In this document: piece by piece, positions 47,910-59,759 of the stretch
How positions within the stretch are numbered: position 1 is the stretch's first letter
Layout: each line of letters opens with the position of its first letter
Assembly: GCA_028023455.1 (NCBI GenBank)
Contig: JAQFVV010012401.1
Location: 32,501 to 96,500, forward strand
Direction: 5' to 3'
Source of the DNA: Epiperipatus broadwayi
Taxonomy: Eukaryota; Onychophora; Udeonychophora; Euonychophora; Peripatidae
DNA length: 64,000 nt
Program-made: the position numbers and the translations under genes
The notes under the pieces: generated by a model
Seen by the model: the letters and a program-made list of their open reading frames with translations, nothing else
Told to the model about the DNA's origin: nothing
Database searches by the model: none

Positions 47910-49230
47910 ATAAATAATTTCTAGTGATTCATAACATTAACACATAATAAATCAAAAGATTTTATGAATGTTAATGTATGTAAAAAAGTAATGGACATAA
48001 AAGTGAAAAGAATACCATCTTCACTTTCTCAAACCACGATGCTTTACATTGGCTTATATAAATCAGTATTTAAGTTAAAGACAAGATGGTTACTCTTATC
48101 TTTATATAGTCTCTATCTTATGTTTGGTCTCTGTAACTCAACATGACATTGTTGGGTTAGTATAAAATCAATATGGTGCAAATGTTAAAAAGGTGAAATC
48201 CTTCCTCTTTAATTTCATACGATCTGTATGCTTAATAAATAACAGTTTTAAAAAAATAAAAAATTTTGTAACAAAAACAAAAATAAATAAATAAACGTAA
48301 AAGCATTAGTAAAAACAAAATTTTCTATAAGACAAAAAATATTAGCAACATTGTTGAAAATAAAAATATTTAGAATAAAAAAACTATTAAACATTGCTGC
48401 AAATTGTATTTTTTATAATAAAAAAAAAAAATCTGAAACATTATTGCAAATAGTAATATATATTACAAAAATAAACACAAACATTAATGCAATTTAAATC
48501 TTTCTAGTAATAATGTTACTTAAAAATGATATATTTTTTTGTAAATAGTGATTTTGGAAATACTAATATTCAATATTATTTAATTATTCAATAATAACTT
48601 TTACAAATTTATTTATTTAAAAAATATATTCATTTTGTTTAAAATTTATATTAAAGCAATATTCATTATATATAAAAATTTATCTATAGCTAATTTCACT
48701 AATTGATTTTTTTTACAGAAGAAAGAAACAGCAGAGAAGCAATAACATCATAGAATAATAGTTTCTATTTTCAATATTCTCATGAAATTACTCACATTGC
48801 ATTATACGATTTAAATTTTAAAAATTGAAATTAAATAATATTCCATACCAAAATAATAGTTTCATCTCTATAATAATGGGTTTTTTTTCAATATTTTTCT
48901 ATGTTAAAATTAATAATATTTTTAATTTTCCCTATGATCTTTAAAACATGTTACTTAATACTTTTATGCATTAACTAAATTACACATTTTATTAATATAT
49001 GTGTATGTCCAATTCTATGTATTATATTGAGTATTTTAACTAGAAAACAAAATACTACAATCAAAACAATAATATTTTATCATTATCATAGTCGTTGATT
49101 TTGATTAACTTTGTAATGATTTAATTTATTTTATCATTCCTATTTTAGAGTTAAACCATAAGCGTTAATGAGCTTTACATCATTAAAATATATATTTTTA
49201 TACATATTAAAAAAGGTAATTCACTTACGT
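47910..49230. other. AT-rich stretch, one dispersed repeat
   Basis: No gene supported. 48,184-48,240 matches the segment at 7,771-7,830. The block 48,020-48,180 just before it is GC-richer and contains a small palindrome around AACTCAACATGACATTG and GTTGGGTT. Confidence 0.4.
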
Positions 49231-49247
49231 TTATATATATATATATA

Positions 49248-50470
49248 TTGTACCCTTACTAAATTAAATATAACATAGACTCACTCCGGTTAACATTTGG
49301 AAACTTTCCGGCTGAGCTCTAAACTACTACATCCCAAATTACAATCGAATTATCAAAATATTTATTAAAGCAATACTTTAACTAGCTCAGAAGGCATTTT
49401 TAAAAACACTATATTTAATAAAATTAACATTGAAAATAATTTATCTTATTTAAAAAATAAACTAAGAAAGTCAAAACACATAAATTAAATACTAAGTTTC
49501 AAATCGGATTCCCAGCTCATTTATTATAATAATAATTTAAACTACGACTAATAGTAGTTCATTATTTACTACTAAAATATGGTTCGTTTAAAATACTAAC
49601 AAAAATTATGAAACTCTGCACGAAACATTCAGCAAAGTACACTGTTGGTTTAACATTGGGATGTTTTCCAAAAAATATACTCTCAATGGCATAAGAACAT
49701 TATCCCTACTTAATTTATAAAAAAAACTATTTTGTAATATTCTCATGGCTCACAACACACATAAAATATATCCTAATTAAATAATTTATTATGAAACAAG
49801 AAAGCAATTACTATTCTTTCGTAAAAGATAATATTTAAATTTAACATTAACTAAAAATTCCAATCCATTATCATTTCATCTATCTCTTATAATTATTCAA
49901 CATCTCAGATTCATCTCCTAATAATAATGATAAACAAATTAATACAATGTAACTAAATATAATAAGGGATTTTACATATATTCAAATACTCTTCCAAAAT
50001 AACAATGAACAACTAGAATATTTTCAAGATTCTTAAAATAATACGTTTACTTAATTGTTACTCCTCAATAAACATAAATAAGAATATAAATTCTTATAAA
50101 ATCATCATATAAAATATTTTTAAAAAGTTTTTAAATATTTTATATCATATTATCCTATAAAATCTTTTGTTATATTTTATATATTTACAAAAATATCATA
50201 CTTTTAATATAATTGTAGTATTAGATAATTTTAAATTTGGTGTTACATAATCTTCATAATTAGCAGTAATAAGATCTACAATAATAATGATAATTATAAT
50301 AATAATATATTCTTGTTAATCATGTGCAGTAATATAAAGATATAAGTAATTTTTATAACTTGTGTGTGTGGATATGAAGATTCAAAAACACTCAGATACT
50401 TCAAAGAAAGAAACACTTCGGACAATATGAATTCAAAAACACTAACAAGTTTATTATTTAACAACATACT
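49248..50470 (-). repeat. Third copy of the giant-palindrome arm (inner part)
   Basis: Begins at (TA)n-TTGTACCC (TA run 49,231-49,248). It follows the right arm of the 33.7-42.9-kb palindrome in order: CTCAATGGCATAAGAA at 49,681 (right arm 38,571), ATCTCAGATTCAT and AAGGGATTTTACATAT at 49,903-49,985 (ATCTCAGGTTCAT and AAGGGAATTTTATGTC on the right arm), and AAGTTTATTATTTAACAACA at 50,449. The distal boundary is not resolved; similarity fades after about 50.5 kb and no second (TA)n-TTGTGCCC end is seen before 54 kb. Confidence 0.6.
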
Positions 50471-50499
50471 TAAATTTACAAAAATGTATAAATTTTAAA

Positions 50500-53400
50500 A
50501 CATTTACAAAAGAAAAATTAATCCAATTAAAATATTTACATGAGAGATACTATGAAAATAACAAAATGTTAAATAGCCTCCACTCTGACTATTTGCTGTA
50601 TAAAAATATATAAGATATTGTACATTGTGATAGTAATACTATTATTATCTTTTATACTTGTGATAGGAATATTTTATCATTACTATCATAATAAACTGTA
50701 ATAAATATAACTTACTTCAATTATCATTTATAACTAATAGTATATTTCATATTTCTGAAAGAAAATTATTGTTATACTAATGCCCATCAATACTATACAT
50801 TTAAACTAAGTTTAATATTTCTTAAAATTTAACATATAAAATTATCCTTGAGATACTAAGTAATTTGTTTAAATACCAACAAGGTATTTACCTTTGCCTT
50901 CTAGGTATATTTTAACATTCTAATATAAAAATAAATAAAAGAAAATATAGTTAATGAATTAACTACCTTCATAAATATATGCTATTAGCTATAAAATATT
51001 TAAATCAACAATATAACTTTAATTTTTGTTAAAGTTCACATTACTTATAAAATAATCAGATTATATTAAATAATTATATATTGCTTGTATATGCTACATT
51101 TATTTATTTCAATATCTATCATCATAATAGTATCCAAATGTTACATTCCATCATTCTCTCTCTCTAACAAAAATATGCATTTAACATTCGAGTTTAATGA
51201 TTCCCATTGTTCATATACCTAGGAGTATCAAATTATTCTTTTTATTTTTATTCATAAAAAATATCATTAGTGATAAAATTGTTCTCTTCTCTTGCATCAC
51301 AAATTATAGTAACCTTCTACAGTCCAGCTATTATTCTGAACAACTTTTAAACTATACCATTCTTGATGTAATATCCAGTCATGATCCATAGTGATTACAG
51401 TGAGGAATATGAATACAACAATAAATCAAACTAATATTAAATATGGTTACAGTGGTTAAGATCATATATGTATCATGTACCTTAAATTCTGGTCATGTAT
51501 TCTACCTGAGCTCTCACTGAACTATGGAAAGAATGCAACTGACCATGTAGTAAATATACAGTACTTTGTTACCTGTATTTAATTCATTAATTCATGACAA
51601 TATAATTCAAATATAATATTTCTCCTCAATATCTTTATGATCCAGGATTTCATTTTACAACTAATTTCCCAGACCAGTATCCTTCTTCTTCCACAGTCTA
51701 AATACTTTTCTTAACATCACAAAGAAATTCTAACTACTTTATTTCAAACAATCTCCAAACTATATTTCAAAATAAATGTCTAAAAAAAATCAAAAAGGTT
51801 CAAAAACATTGTATACCCAAATGAATTTTGTAAAATCCATTGTATTACCCATTAATTCACTTATATTGTAATACTAAATAATTTAGAGATCAGCATATTC
51901 ATTTATTGTATCTAAACAGATATTGTATAGAATATCTTGGTATCTCATAATTATATTTAAAGATATGCATAATTAAGCATTTACAAAATTATTTAAATAC
52001 CTTTAGATAACACACACAGTATTTTCTACCTTTATATTACATTCAAAAAACAATTAACATATTCTTAATCATATGAATATGATTCCATCTGGTTTTAATA
52101 ATCAAGCAATATGATAAACAAACAAAATATACATTAAAATATTATTAAAATGCATAATAATTTATTTTTAATCCCAACAATTATTGGAATTAAATACAGT
52201 GATCCCATTCCCTTCATGGTAGTCCCAAACATATAACAAGTTATAGGCATATTTTTTTAATATTTATCATTCAGAAAAATTAAATTTTTCTTACACCTAA
52301 TACTTCTCTTTATTTCTAAATAAATTATTTGTCTTAAATACTAAACTTATTTCTAAAAAAGACATTAATTTAGTATTATTTCTAAAAATATTAATATTTA
52401 AAAAATAAAAATAATAAAATTATGTGCAATATATAATATAGCAGCACATTACTTTTAAAACTTTAAAAATCTATTTTTATGCATTTGAATATAATATTTT
52501 ATTCTATTTTGAAACTGTTACTGAAATAAAATAAAATATTCTATTCAAATGCATACAAATGGATTTAAAAATATTTGAAATAAAGATAAACATTGCAAAA
52601 TAATAAATCAATGAATAACAAATTTTAATAAATAGGACATTATTTTAAATGCACAATGAGAAGAATGGCAATTTTGAGCATTTGATTTTAAATAATTTTT
52701 TTAGACATCTAAATCATGAATTACTTAGATTTTAATGTTAAAATGTCAAATAGTCTTAAGATAAGACTCAGTAATAATTTTTATATAGTCTGATTTAATT
52801 ACTGATTCAAGATGCATACTATTTTTAGATCATATTGCATAGTAATCAGTTAAAATCTTAAATTTTAGGAAAACTTGGACAAAAGAATAAAATTTATTTC
52901 ATGTGCAATACAAAGCAATAATATGACAAAAATGTTCAGGAGTTCATAAGAAGTTCAAGCACTGAAAAAGAGCCACAATCATTAGGTCTTGGCTCCAGAG
53001 TCTATCTGTACTAATCTACACAAGGCAAGTAACAGGATTGCAAATGTATGATTTTCTACTTCAACAATGAAATGAATAACAAAGATAGATTTTGATTACA
53101 TCTATTTTATAGAAAAATAAGAAAATAATTTTTTTCTTGTTTTACTTTAAAGTCATATTATCTATCAATATTCCATAAAAAAAATTCCACACAAGTAAAA
53201 CGAATTGTAACCTACCTTTTATATTTTTCCCCCCATTTTAGATCTATCACTTTACCATTAGTGAACAAATCAACATTTATTTTCATTTATAGTATGAAAT
53301 TGCCAGCATCTGATATTGTACTTATTTTGGTCATCATCTGTTCTATTTATAACCAAATAATATATTTATTTTCTCGATTACATAGTGAATGGTTTTTTAG

Positions 53401-56380
53401 TTAATTCTATTAAGCTCTTAACTATTATCTAACAAGAATAAACATATTATTTAAATATAATTCATGATTTTTATCTCTTTACATTTCATTTCTACAAACC
53501 TGTATCTTACTCTTTTAATAATATTTTTCTATATTTTATATATCCACCTGAATCAAATAATAATTCTTTTATTTTTCTTTAGGATTCTTTTATCTGTCTT
53601 TGACTTCTATAAGACACTGTTATAATACTTATTCTTTCACTTTGTTTTTTTTTAATTTCTTCTGCTTCTAAAATTAGTCCAGTTCACTTACTTTTTTTTT
53701 AATTTACTTATACTAGTCAAATAAAGACACATCTTAATATTGATAAACATCTTTTATCTTCTAAAAAGTCTAAAAATTATTTTTATAGTGTTTGCCATAT
53801 TTTGAAAAGTAGGTGATGATATGTTGCCTTCTTATTTAAAAACAAAAGCTTTATTAATGCAACATAGCCTGTCATCTATTTAGCTTTCGGAGAATATGAA
53901 CTGAAATACTTTCTGATGAAAGCACTCTAAATACTAATCCAAAACATTCCTATATATATTGTATATACATATGTATACGTAGTCCAATTAATTTTTTTTT
54001 TAAAGAAATGACTTTTTCATATTATATTGAATTCTTACTAAAATATAAACTTCTGTGTTTGATCTTATAATTTCAAGATTTTTACAATTTCAGTTTTTAT
54101 TTCCTCTCAGTCAATTTTATTTTCTGTTTTTTTTTTATCAAATCCAATAATATATATTCTAAACTATTGTATTCTTCGTGATGAGATTCCAATTCTCTTG
54201 GCTTGAATTAATTACGCATCAGAATAATTTATAAGTGCCATCAAAAATTCCCAATGATTGATTTCCCCGTAAATTATCAGCTTCAAATATTTTCTGCTTG
54301 ATGGAAGTAAATTAAAATTCAGAGGATGAAGGCATGCCTATCAAAAGAATTAGTTTTGATTCTTTCTTTTATTTAAAATCTCTAAATTTTTTATCAATTT
54401 CTAATTTATTGACAATGAATTAACACTTTTTTTAAAACGTAAATTTCTTTATCCTTTCTTTCTACTTTAGCAAAAGAAAAATTATCACATAATATTGAGA
54501 ACAGCTATCAATCCTTTCAACCTATTTTTATTTTTTTTAACTTTTTTTCTTTTTTCAGAAAAAATTGAAAACCTCTATATTTATGTAATAAATTTGTTAA
54601 AATAAAAAATTGTCTTTTGCATTCCTAGTAATAATAAATATAAAGTTTTCAAAAGAAACTACATATTAAAACAATAAATGCAGAAAAACATATAATTCTG
54701 ATATTATATTTGAGAACTTCACCGTTTTTCTGATTCAATTTATGAAATCACAAATTATAAATGAAAGTCAATAACAAAAAATCAAAAGAATATAAAAATA
54801 GAAAAAAATTTAAAGTTCTAGAATTTGATAACCATAAGTGGTAATATAATGATTTATATAGAAATGGTGAGATTTTTACTGAGAATTGACAGGTAGTTGA
54901 AATATTTGTGTGACTACAATGTCGTGAAGTTCTTTTTGATGTGAATGAATATAATTGCTAGAAATAAGAATCTATTGAAAGAAATGAGTTGTGTTTAATA
55001 CAAAAGAAAAAGAAAATATTAGAAAAATTAATTTGCAATAAATGTTATTACCCATTAATCTAAGAAAAATTAAAATACATATAATGCTGGAAATAAAAAA
55101 TAGAAAGAAAAAATAATTTTATACTTAAACAATAAGATAGTTAAAAATATGATTGAGGATGTATATACTGAAGTAGAAAAAAAAAGTTAGAATTGTTATC
55201 TGAAAATAATATTTAAAAGAAAGGTTAAATGTGTAAATTAAAAAAAAAAAGTATGCAAAAAGATAGAAATATGAATACGTACAGAGATTAGGAGAAAGCT
55301 TTAACAGGAGAAATGTTTTATGTATTAATTTAATAATTAAATTTATAAGACAAATTACTATATATGCAGAAATATGAATCAAAAAAGTATAAATAGATGT
55401 GATCATATAAAAAAGGATACAAGGATTTGGATGCTGGAGAATATTTTAGAAAGAAAATGTATACAATGTCAAAAAATTGGAATAAAAATACTTGATAATT
55501 TTTACATAATAATATACATAAATTTAGAAAACGTAATTGATAGATATTAATTATAAATTATTTATATGAATTACCATAACAAATAAGACATTTTTATAAA
55601 GGGTATGTCAGAAAGATGGAATAAAAATTGAAAATCTAAATAATATTTATTGAAAATTTTATGTAATTAAAATTGATTTAGAAGTATTTTATTGATTATC
55701 AGTTGGTAGACAAAGAGAAACTAAGGATGATTAAAAAAATTAATGAAGAAAAAAACATGACACTAGTAATAATATTGTATTGATAAAATTAGAAATAACT
55801 GAAAAATTCAATAGAAAACATTGCAAGATGGATAAAAAATAAGGAATGAATCCAAACTGAATAAGTTTTGTAGAAAGTATTATAAAAGTTAATGAATTTA
55901 AAACTTTTAAAGTATGGAAGAATAGGGTGAAGAAAATTTCAACTAAGTATTTGTTTAAAACTAATTAAACTAAAAAAAAAGATGAAGTACATCTATTTTG
56001 AAAGTGTGAAAAGAAGACAAAAAAGCACATAAAAATATAATGAAGCTGTTGCTAAACAAATAGAAAAAAACAATGTAATTGCTGAATATGCTAAAATGAA
56101 TGAGATAAAAATGAATTTAACAGGAAGGTAATTGAAAAAAATTAATAAAGCAGAAAAAAATTGTGGAAAAATTAGATACATAAATGAAAAATAAAAAATA
56201 ACTATTATATTGCTAAATGTAGAGAGGAAATGTAAAAATATAAAAACAATTGAGAAAATATCCAATGAGTTTAATAAAAAATATTGTATGGTGGTGAAAT
56301 TGATACATAAATGTGTTTCAATAAAGAGCTTAATTCACATAATAAATTCAGAATTGATTAAAGTAATAAATAAATGGAAA
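50500..56380. other. No supported gene; strong strand asymmetry
   Basis: From about 53,500 to 54,560 the plus strand is rich in T and C; from about 54,770 to 56,350 it is rich in A and G. No long frame and no recognised motif accompanies either half. Chance frames of up to 93 codons occur. It might be a very old LINE (RTE coding strands are purine-rich), but nothing in translation supports that. Confidence 0.35.
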
Positions 56381-56393
56381 TAAAAAAATTTAC

Positions 56394-56516
56394 ATATTAA
56401 ATGCTTTTATTTACTATGCACTAAAAAAATTTGTTTCTTTAACTACAATTGAATTTTTGTATTTAGCTTTAAATAAAAACGTTTTAATGCACAATACATA
56501 AAAGCATTTAATATAT
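56394..56516. repeat. Hairpin, ~35-bp arms
   Basis: ATATTAAATGCTTTTAT and ATGCACTAAAA at 56,394-56,428 pair with their complements at 56,482-56,516 with a few mismatches. The 50-base centre continues with weaker pairing. Non-coding, MITE-like. Confidence 0.75.
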
Positions 56517-56732
56517 TTTAAAAAAATCTCTATTTTTAACATTTTAGTATTGACATAGTAAATAAAAATGTAAAACTATATTGTACTTTATATTAACATG
56601 GCATTTATTCTTTATTGTATATATAATTACAAGGAAATTAAGTCATATCATGTGACTTAATTTAATAAGCATGTATTAGAAATATTATATAATGAGTATG
56701 CCAATAGCTCTTAACAAGCTTTTCAGAATATG

Positions 56733-56776
56733 CCTATCCACAGACCAGTTTCTAGCTCTGGCTTTTGTCAATGAGG
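56733..56776 (-). ncRNA. Degenerate hammerhead ribozyme, copy d
   Basis: Minus strand: CCTCA, then TTGACAA in place of CTGATGA, AAGCCAGAGCTA, GAAAC, TGGTC and TGTGGATAGG. GAAAC and the cleavage triplet GUC are intact and ACTGGT is a near-palindromic stem III. The CUGAUGA box is mutated. Confidence 0.5.
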
Positions 56777-56808
56777 CACTGGGATATTCAAGCATTAGAT
56801 TAAAAAAA

Positions 56809-56811
<3 letters not shown>

Positions 56812-56893
<82 letters not shown>
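56812..56893. repeat. (TA)n microsatellites
   Basis: Two TA runs separated by TTTT, 56,812-56,841 and 56,848-56,893. Confidence 0.95.
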
Positions 56894-56896
<3 letters not shown>

Positions 56897-56946
56897 AATT
56901 AGATAAATACTTGGCTTGAGTTAATATTTTGACTCTAATGTCCTAG

Positions 56947-56989
56947 CTCCTCACTGATGAGAGCCATAGCTTGAAACCACTCTGGGGAT
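56947..56989 (+). ncRNA. Hammerhead ribozyme-like motif, copy a (best core)
   Basis: All core boxes are present: CTGATGA at 56,954-56,960, stem II GAGC-CATA-GCTT at 56,961-56,972, GAAA at 56,973-56,976, and TC at 56,981-56,982 as the cleavage site. Stem I CTCCTCA / TGGGGAT pairs over six positions (A-U, C-G, U-G, C-G, C-G, U-A). Stem III would be ACCACT, which does not self-pair; copies b and d have ACCGGT and ACTGGT there. In living copies such short palindromic stem III sequences work as dimers. Hammerheads are known in PLE terminal repeats. Confidence 0.65.
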
Positions 56990-57326
56990 GGGGACCATCA
57001 TAGATTAAGGTTTCAGATATTTTCTCTTGTAGCATTTATCATAAAAAAATAAAAAAATAAGCTTGTTTAGAGCTATTAGCAGGCTCTTTATATATTACAT
57101 ATTGGTAATACAAGCTATATAGGTCATGTGATATATGACTGATTTTTTACTAATATAATTTTGCTAGGACATTAGAGTCAAAATATTAACTCAAGCCAAA
57201 CATTTATCTAATTCTTAAATATTAAGAAAAAGATCCAAATCTTCAGACACCTACATGTCTTCAAACTCAGCTCTTTAAGTAAAGAAACTATATGAGCCTG
57301 AACTAAATTCAGTGATCCCATATATT

Positions 57327-57356
57327 AGAGCCATAGCTTGAAACCGGTCTGGAGAT
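57327..57356 (+). ncRNA. Hammerhead ribozyme remnant, copy b (5' part missing)
   Basis: It starts inside stem II (GAGCCATAGCTT) and continues GAAAC, CGGTC, TGGAGATGGGG. Stem III is the perfect palindrome ACCGGT. The stem I left strand and CTGATGA were lost at the junction with the inverted segment ending at 57,326. Confidence 0.55.
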
Positions 57357-57731
57357 GGGGACCATCATAGATAAAGGTTTCAGGTATTTTCTCTTGTAGC
57401 ATTTATCATAAAAAAATAAAAAATAAGCTTGTTTGGAGCTATTAGCAGTCTCTTTACATATTACATATTGGTAATACAAGCGATATAGGTCATATGATAT
57501 ATGACTGATTTTTTACTAATATAATTTTGCTATTAAGGCTTTGGCTATATTAAATTGGTACACCTACTAATATATGGGATCACTGAATTTAGTTCAGGGT
57601 CATATAGTTTCTTTAGTTAAAGAGCTGAGTTTGAAGACATGTAGGTGTCTGAAAATTTGGATCTTTTTCTTAATATTTAAGAATTAGATAAATGCTTGGC
57701 TTGAGTTAATATTTTGACTCTAAGGTCCTAG

Positions 57732-57774
57732 CTCCTCACTGATAAAAGCCATAGCTTGGAATTGGTCTGGGGGT
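57732..57774 (+). ncRNA. Degenerate hammerhead ribozyme, copy c
   Basis: CTCCTCA, CTGATAA (one change from CTGATGA), stem II AAGC-CATA-GCTT, GGAA (for GAAA), TTGGTC and TGGGGGTGGGG. Stem I pairs over six positions with G-U pairs. Two core changes make cleavage unlikely. Confidence 0.5.
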
Positions 57775-57863
57775 GGGGACCATCATAGATAAAGGTTTCA
57801 GGTATTTTTTCTTGTAGCATTTATCATAAAAAATAAGCTTGTTTAGAACTATTAGCGGCTCTT

Positions 57864-57919
<56 letters not shown>

Positions 57920-58019
57920 ATTAATCAATGTCTATATTCCAATTATAATAAAATATATATAATTATTCAAAACAATACAACAATTAATACAGTAAAACAA
58001 TATTTTAAAAAACAAATAT

Positions 58020-58700
58020 ATACCACAATTTAATAGGAGTACTTTCAACTATCTATGTAATCGTTATCAACTAAATTCAAATTGTATTAAAAAAAACTGT
58101 TACAAATGTAAACAAAAAGTAACATGTCATACATCAGTTTTCCCACAATTCATTAATTTTTATATTGGCAGCCTGTCTAGTTATCAAATGTTGCTTTTCA
58201 CTTTTTATTAACATAGCTTCCTTAATTTTGCGTTTATTATTAGTTCTTTCAATACACAAAATCTTAACTTTATTAAAATCAAAATCAAAACCATAATTAC
58301 ATGTTACATTATGATCAAAAAATACTGATGGTGATATGTCATCATTTCTAACATTCTCTGGTCTTGATTTTTGTACTCGTTTATATAACAACAAATGCTC
58401 CTTTGATCTTTTCTCCAATGTACATCGAGATTCACCAATATATGCTTTTCCACAAACACACAACCAATTATATATTGCACAACTTTGTGTTAAAATACTA
58501 CATCTATTTTTTGAATTATTTATTAATCTATTTAAATTAGGAGTAGTATAAAATGCAACTCAATGTATATTTTTATATATATGTTTTATAAATTTCATTT
58601 GTTCATTATAAATAAATGGTATTGATATCCAAGTATATTTTATTTTATCACTATCTATAGCACTTAAAATATTTCTATTATTATTAAACTTAATAATAAT
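58020..58700 (-). pseudogene. PLE 3' fragment with GIY-YIG domain, inverted copy
   Basis: Minus strand from about 58,690: KFNNNRNILSAIDSDKIKYT, WISIPFIYNEQ, one TGA (58,562-58,560), FYTTPNLNRLINNSKNR, then CAIYNWLCVCGKAYIGESRC, the GIY-YIG core with paired IY and YIG. TLEKRSKEHLLLYKRVQKSR gives the Arg and Glu-His positions, followed by SVFFDHN and KIKEAMLI, ending NELWEN and a stop at 58,134. Compared with PLEs this is the linker plus the complete endonuclease without the RT. About 100 bases of 3' sequence follow, matching the plus-strand partner. From 58,559 to 58,134 the frame is open, so decay is mild. Confidence 0.85.
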
Positions 58701-58715
58701 TTAACAATTCACAAA

Positions 58716-59470
58716 ATGGCAGGTTTGAAGTCCTTCTTATTTAGAAACAATAGTCGTTGTAAATATTCATCAGATAAAGGCAAAAATATTGAAATATATT
58801 CGAATGAATCGTTAAATGTTGGCTACAGTTATAATCACAAATATAATGTTATTAGAGATTTTAATACAAAATATAAAAATAAAAATTTTAATAATAATAT
58901 TGATTCTCCTGTTAATAAAAAAATATGGATATCAATCCCACATATTTCAGAATTATCAAGTAAAGTTTATAAAGAAACTTTATAAAGTTATATGTGATAT
59001 TGCATTTTACACACCTCCTACATTAAGCAAATTAATAAATAACTCCAAAAATAAAACCTCATTTATAAATAAAAATTGTATCATTTATAAATGGATATGT
59101 AGGTGTGGCAATGGATATATAGGTGAATCTAGATGTACGTTGGAAAAAAGAACTAAAGAACACTTGCTATTATTAAAACATGTTCAGAAATCGAAACAAA
59201 ATAGCATAGTAGATAATATTTCAGCATCTGTTTTTTATGACCATAATAAATCATGTATTTATGGTTTTGACTTCAATTTTAACACTGTAAAAATATTGCA
59301 AATTGAAAAAAAATAATAAAAGAAAAATAAAGGAAGCTATGCTAATATACAAATATAAACATGACTTAATTAACAGGCAAGCAGCAAACATTAAGATCAT
59401 GGAATTGTGGGAAAGTTAGCAATTCAAAGCTTTAGTTGACACAGATTACTGGGATAATCGAAAGCACTCC
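58716..59470 (+). pseudogene. PLE 3' fragment with GIY-YIG domain, direct copy
   Basis: Divergent partner of the fragment at 58,020-58,700. Frame one (from about 58,716) gives SLNVGYSYNHKYNVIRDFNT and KKIWISIPHISELSSKVYK. A shift near 58,975 leads to VICDIAFYTPPTLSKLINNS, CIIYKWICRCGNGYIGESRC and TLEKRTKEHLLLLKHVQKSK. A shift near 59,310 in an A-run leads to RKIKEAMLI and NRQAANIKIMELWES, stop at 59,417-59,419. The GIY-YIG catalytic Tyr, Arg and Glu positions are kept. The tail after the stop (TTTAGTTGACACAGATTACT, then CGAAAGCACTCCT) matches the inverted copy and the remnant at 17,040. It extends about 25 residues further 5' than its partner, with no RT. Confidence 0.85.
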
Positions 59471-59525
59471 TAAGTAGATAAAATATTTTTTTAATTATTT
59501 AGTTACTGTCTTTACAAATATTGAG

Positions 59526-59567
<42 letters not shown>
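59526..59567. repeat. (TA)n microsatellite
   Basis: TA run of about 40 bases next to the hairpin element at 59,573. Confidence 0.95.
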
Positions 59568-59572
<5 letters not shown>

Positions 59573-59708
59573 TAATTTAACAGTAAAATAACAGTATATT
59601 ATAAATTCTTCAGTAGCACTTGAGATTGGTTTACAGTTGATGAGAATTACCACATAATTGAAGTGCTACTGAAGAATTTAAATAAACTGTTATTTTACTG
59701 TTAAATTA
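59573..59708. mobile_element. Hairpin MITE, 51-bp arms
   Basis: Arms 59,573-59,623 and 59,658-59,708 are inverted with few differences, sharing TAATTTAACAGTAAAATAAC and AATTCTTCAGTAGCACTT. The loop is 34 bases. It lies against a (TA)n run, so a TA target is plausible but cannot be shown. Confidence 0.85.
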
Positions 59709-59759
59709 TTCGTGGATTACATATAATATTTTTACAATGGGTATTTATTTATATATATA

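Larger units (their letters stand above)
56690..57914. mobile_element. Mosaic of direct and inverted hammerhead-bearing repeats
   Basis: A repeat R of about 200 bp occurs three times in the same orientation (56,947-57,165; 57,326-57,532; 57,733-57,866), each with GAGCCATAGCTT-like sequence, GGGGACCATCATAGAT, TTCTCTTGTAGCATTTATCA and AATAAGCTTGTTT. Between them, a 160-bp segment at 57,167-57,326 is the inverse of 57,566-57,729, and its outer 53 bp occurs a third time at 56,893-56,945. (TA)n runs (56,812-56,893) and a (TA)n(GT)n run (57,866-57,914) bound the block. Four hammerhead copies lie in or beside it. No protein is encoded. Confidence 0.82.
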
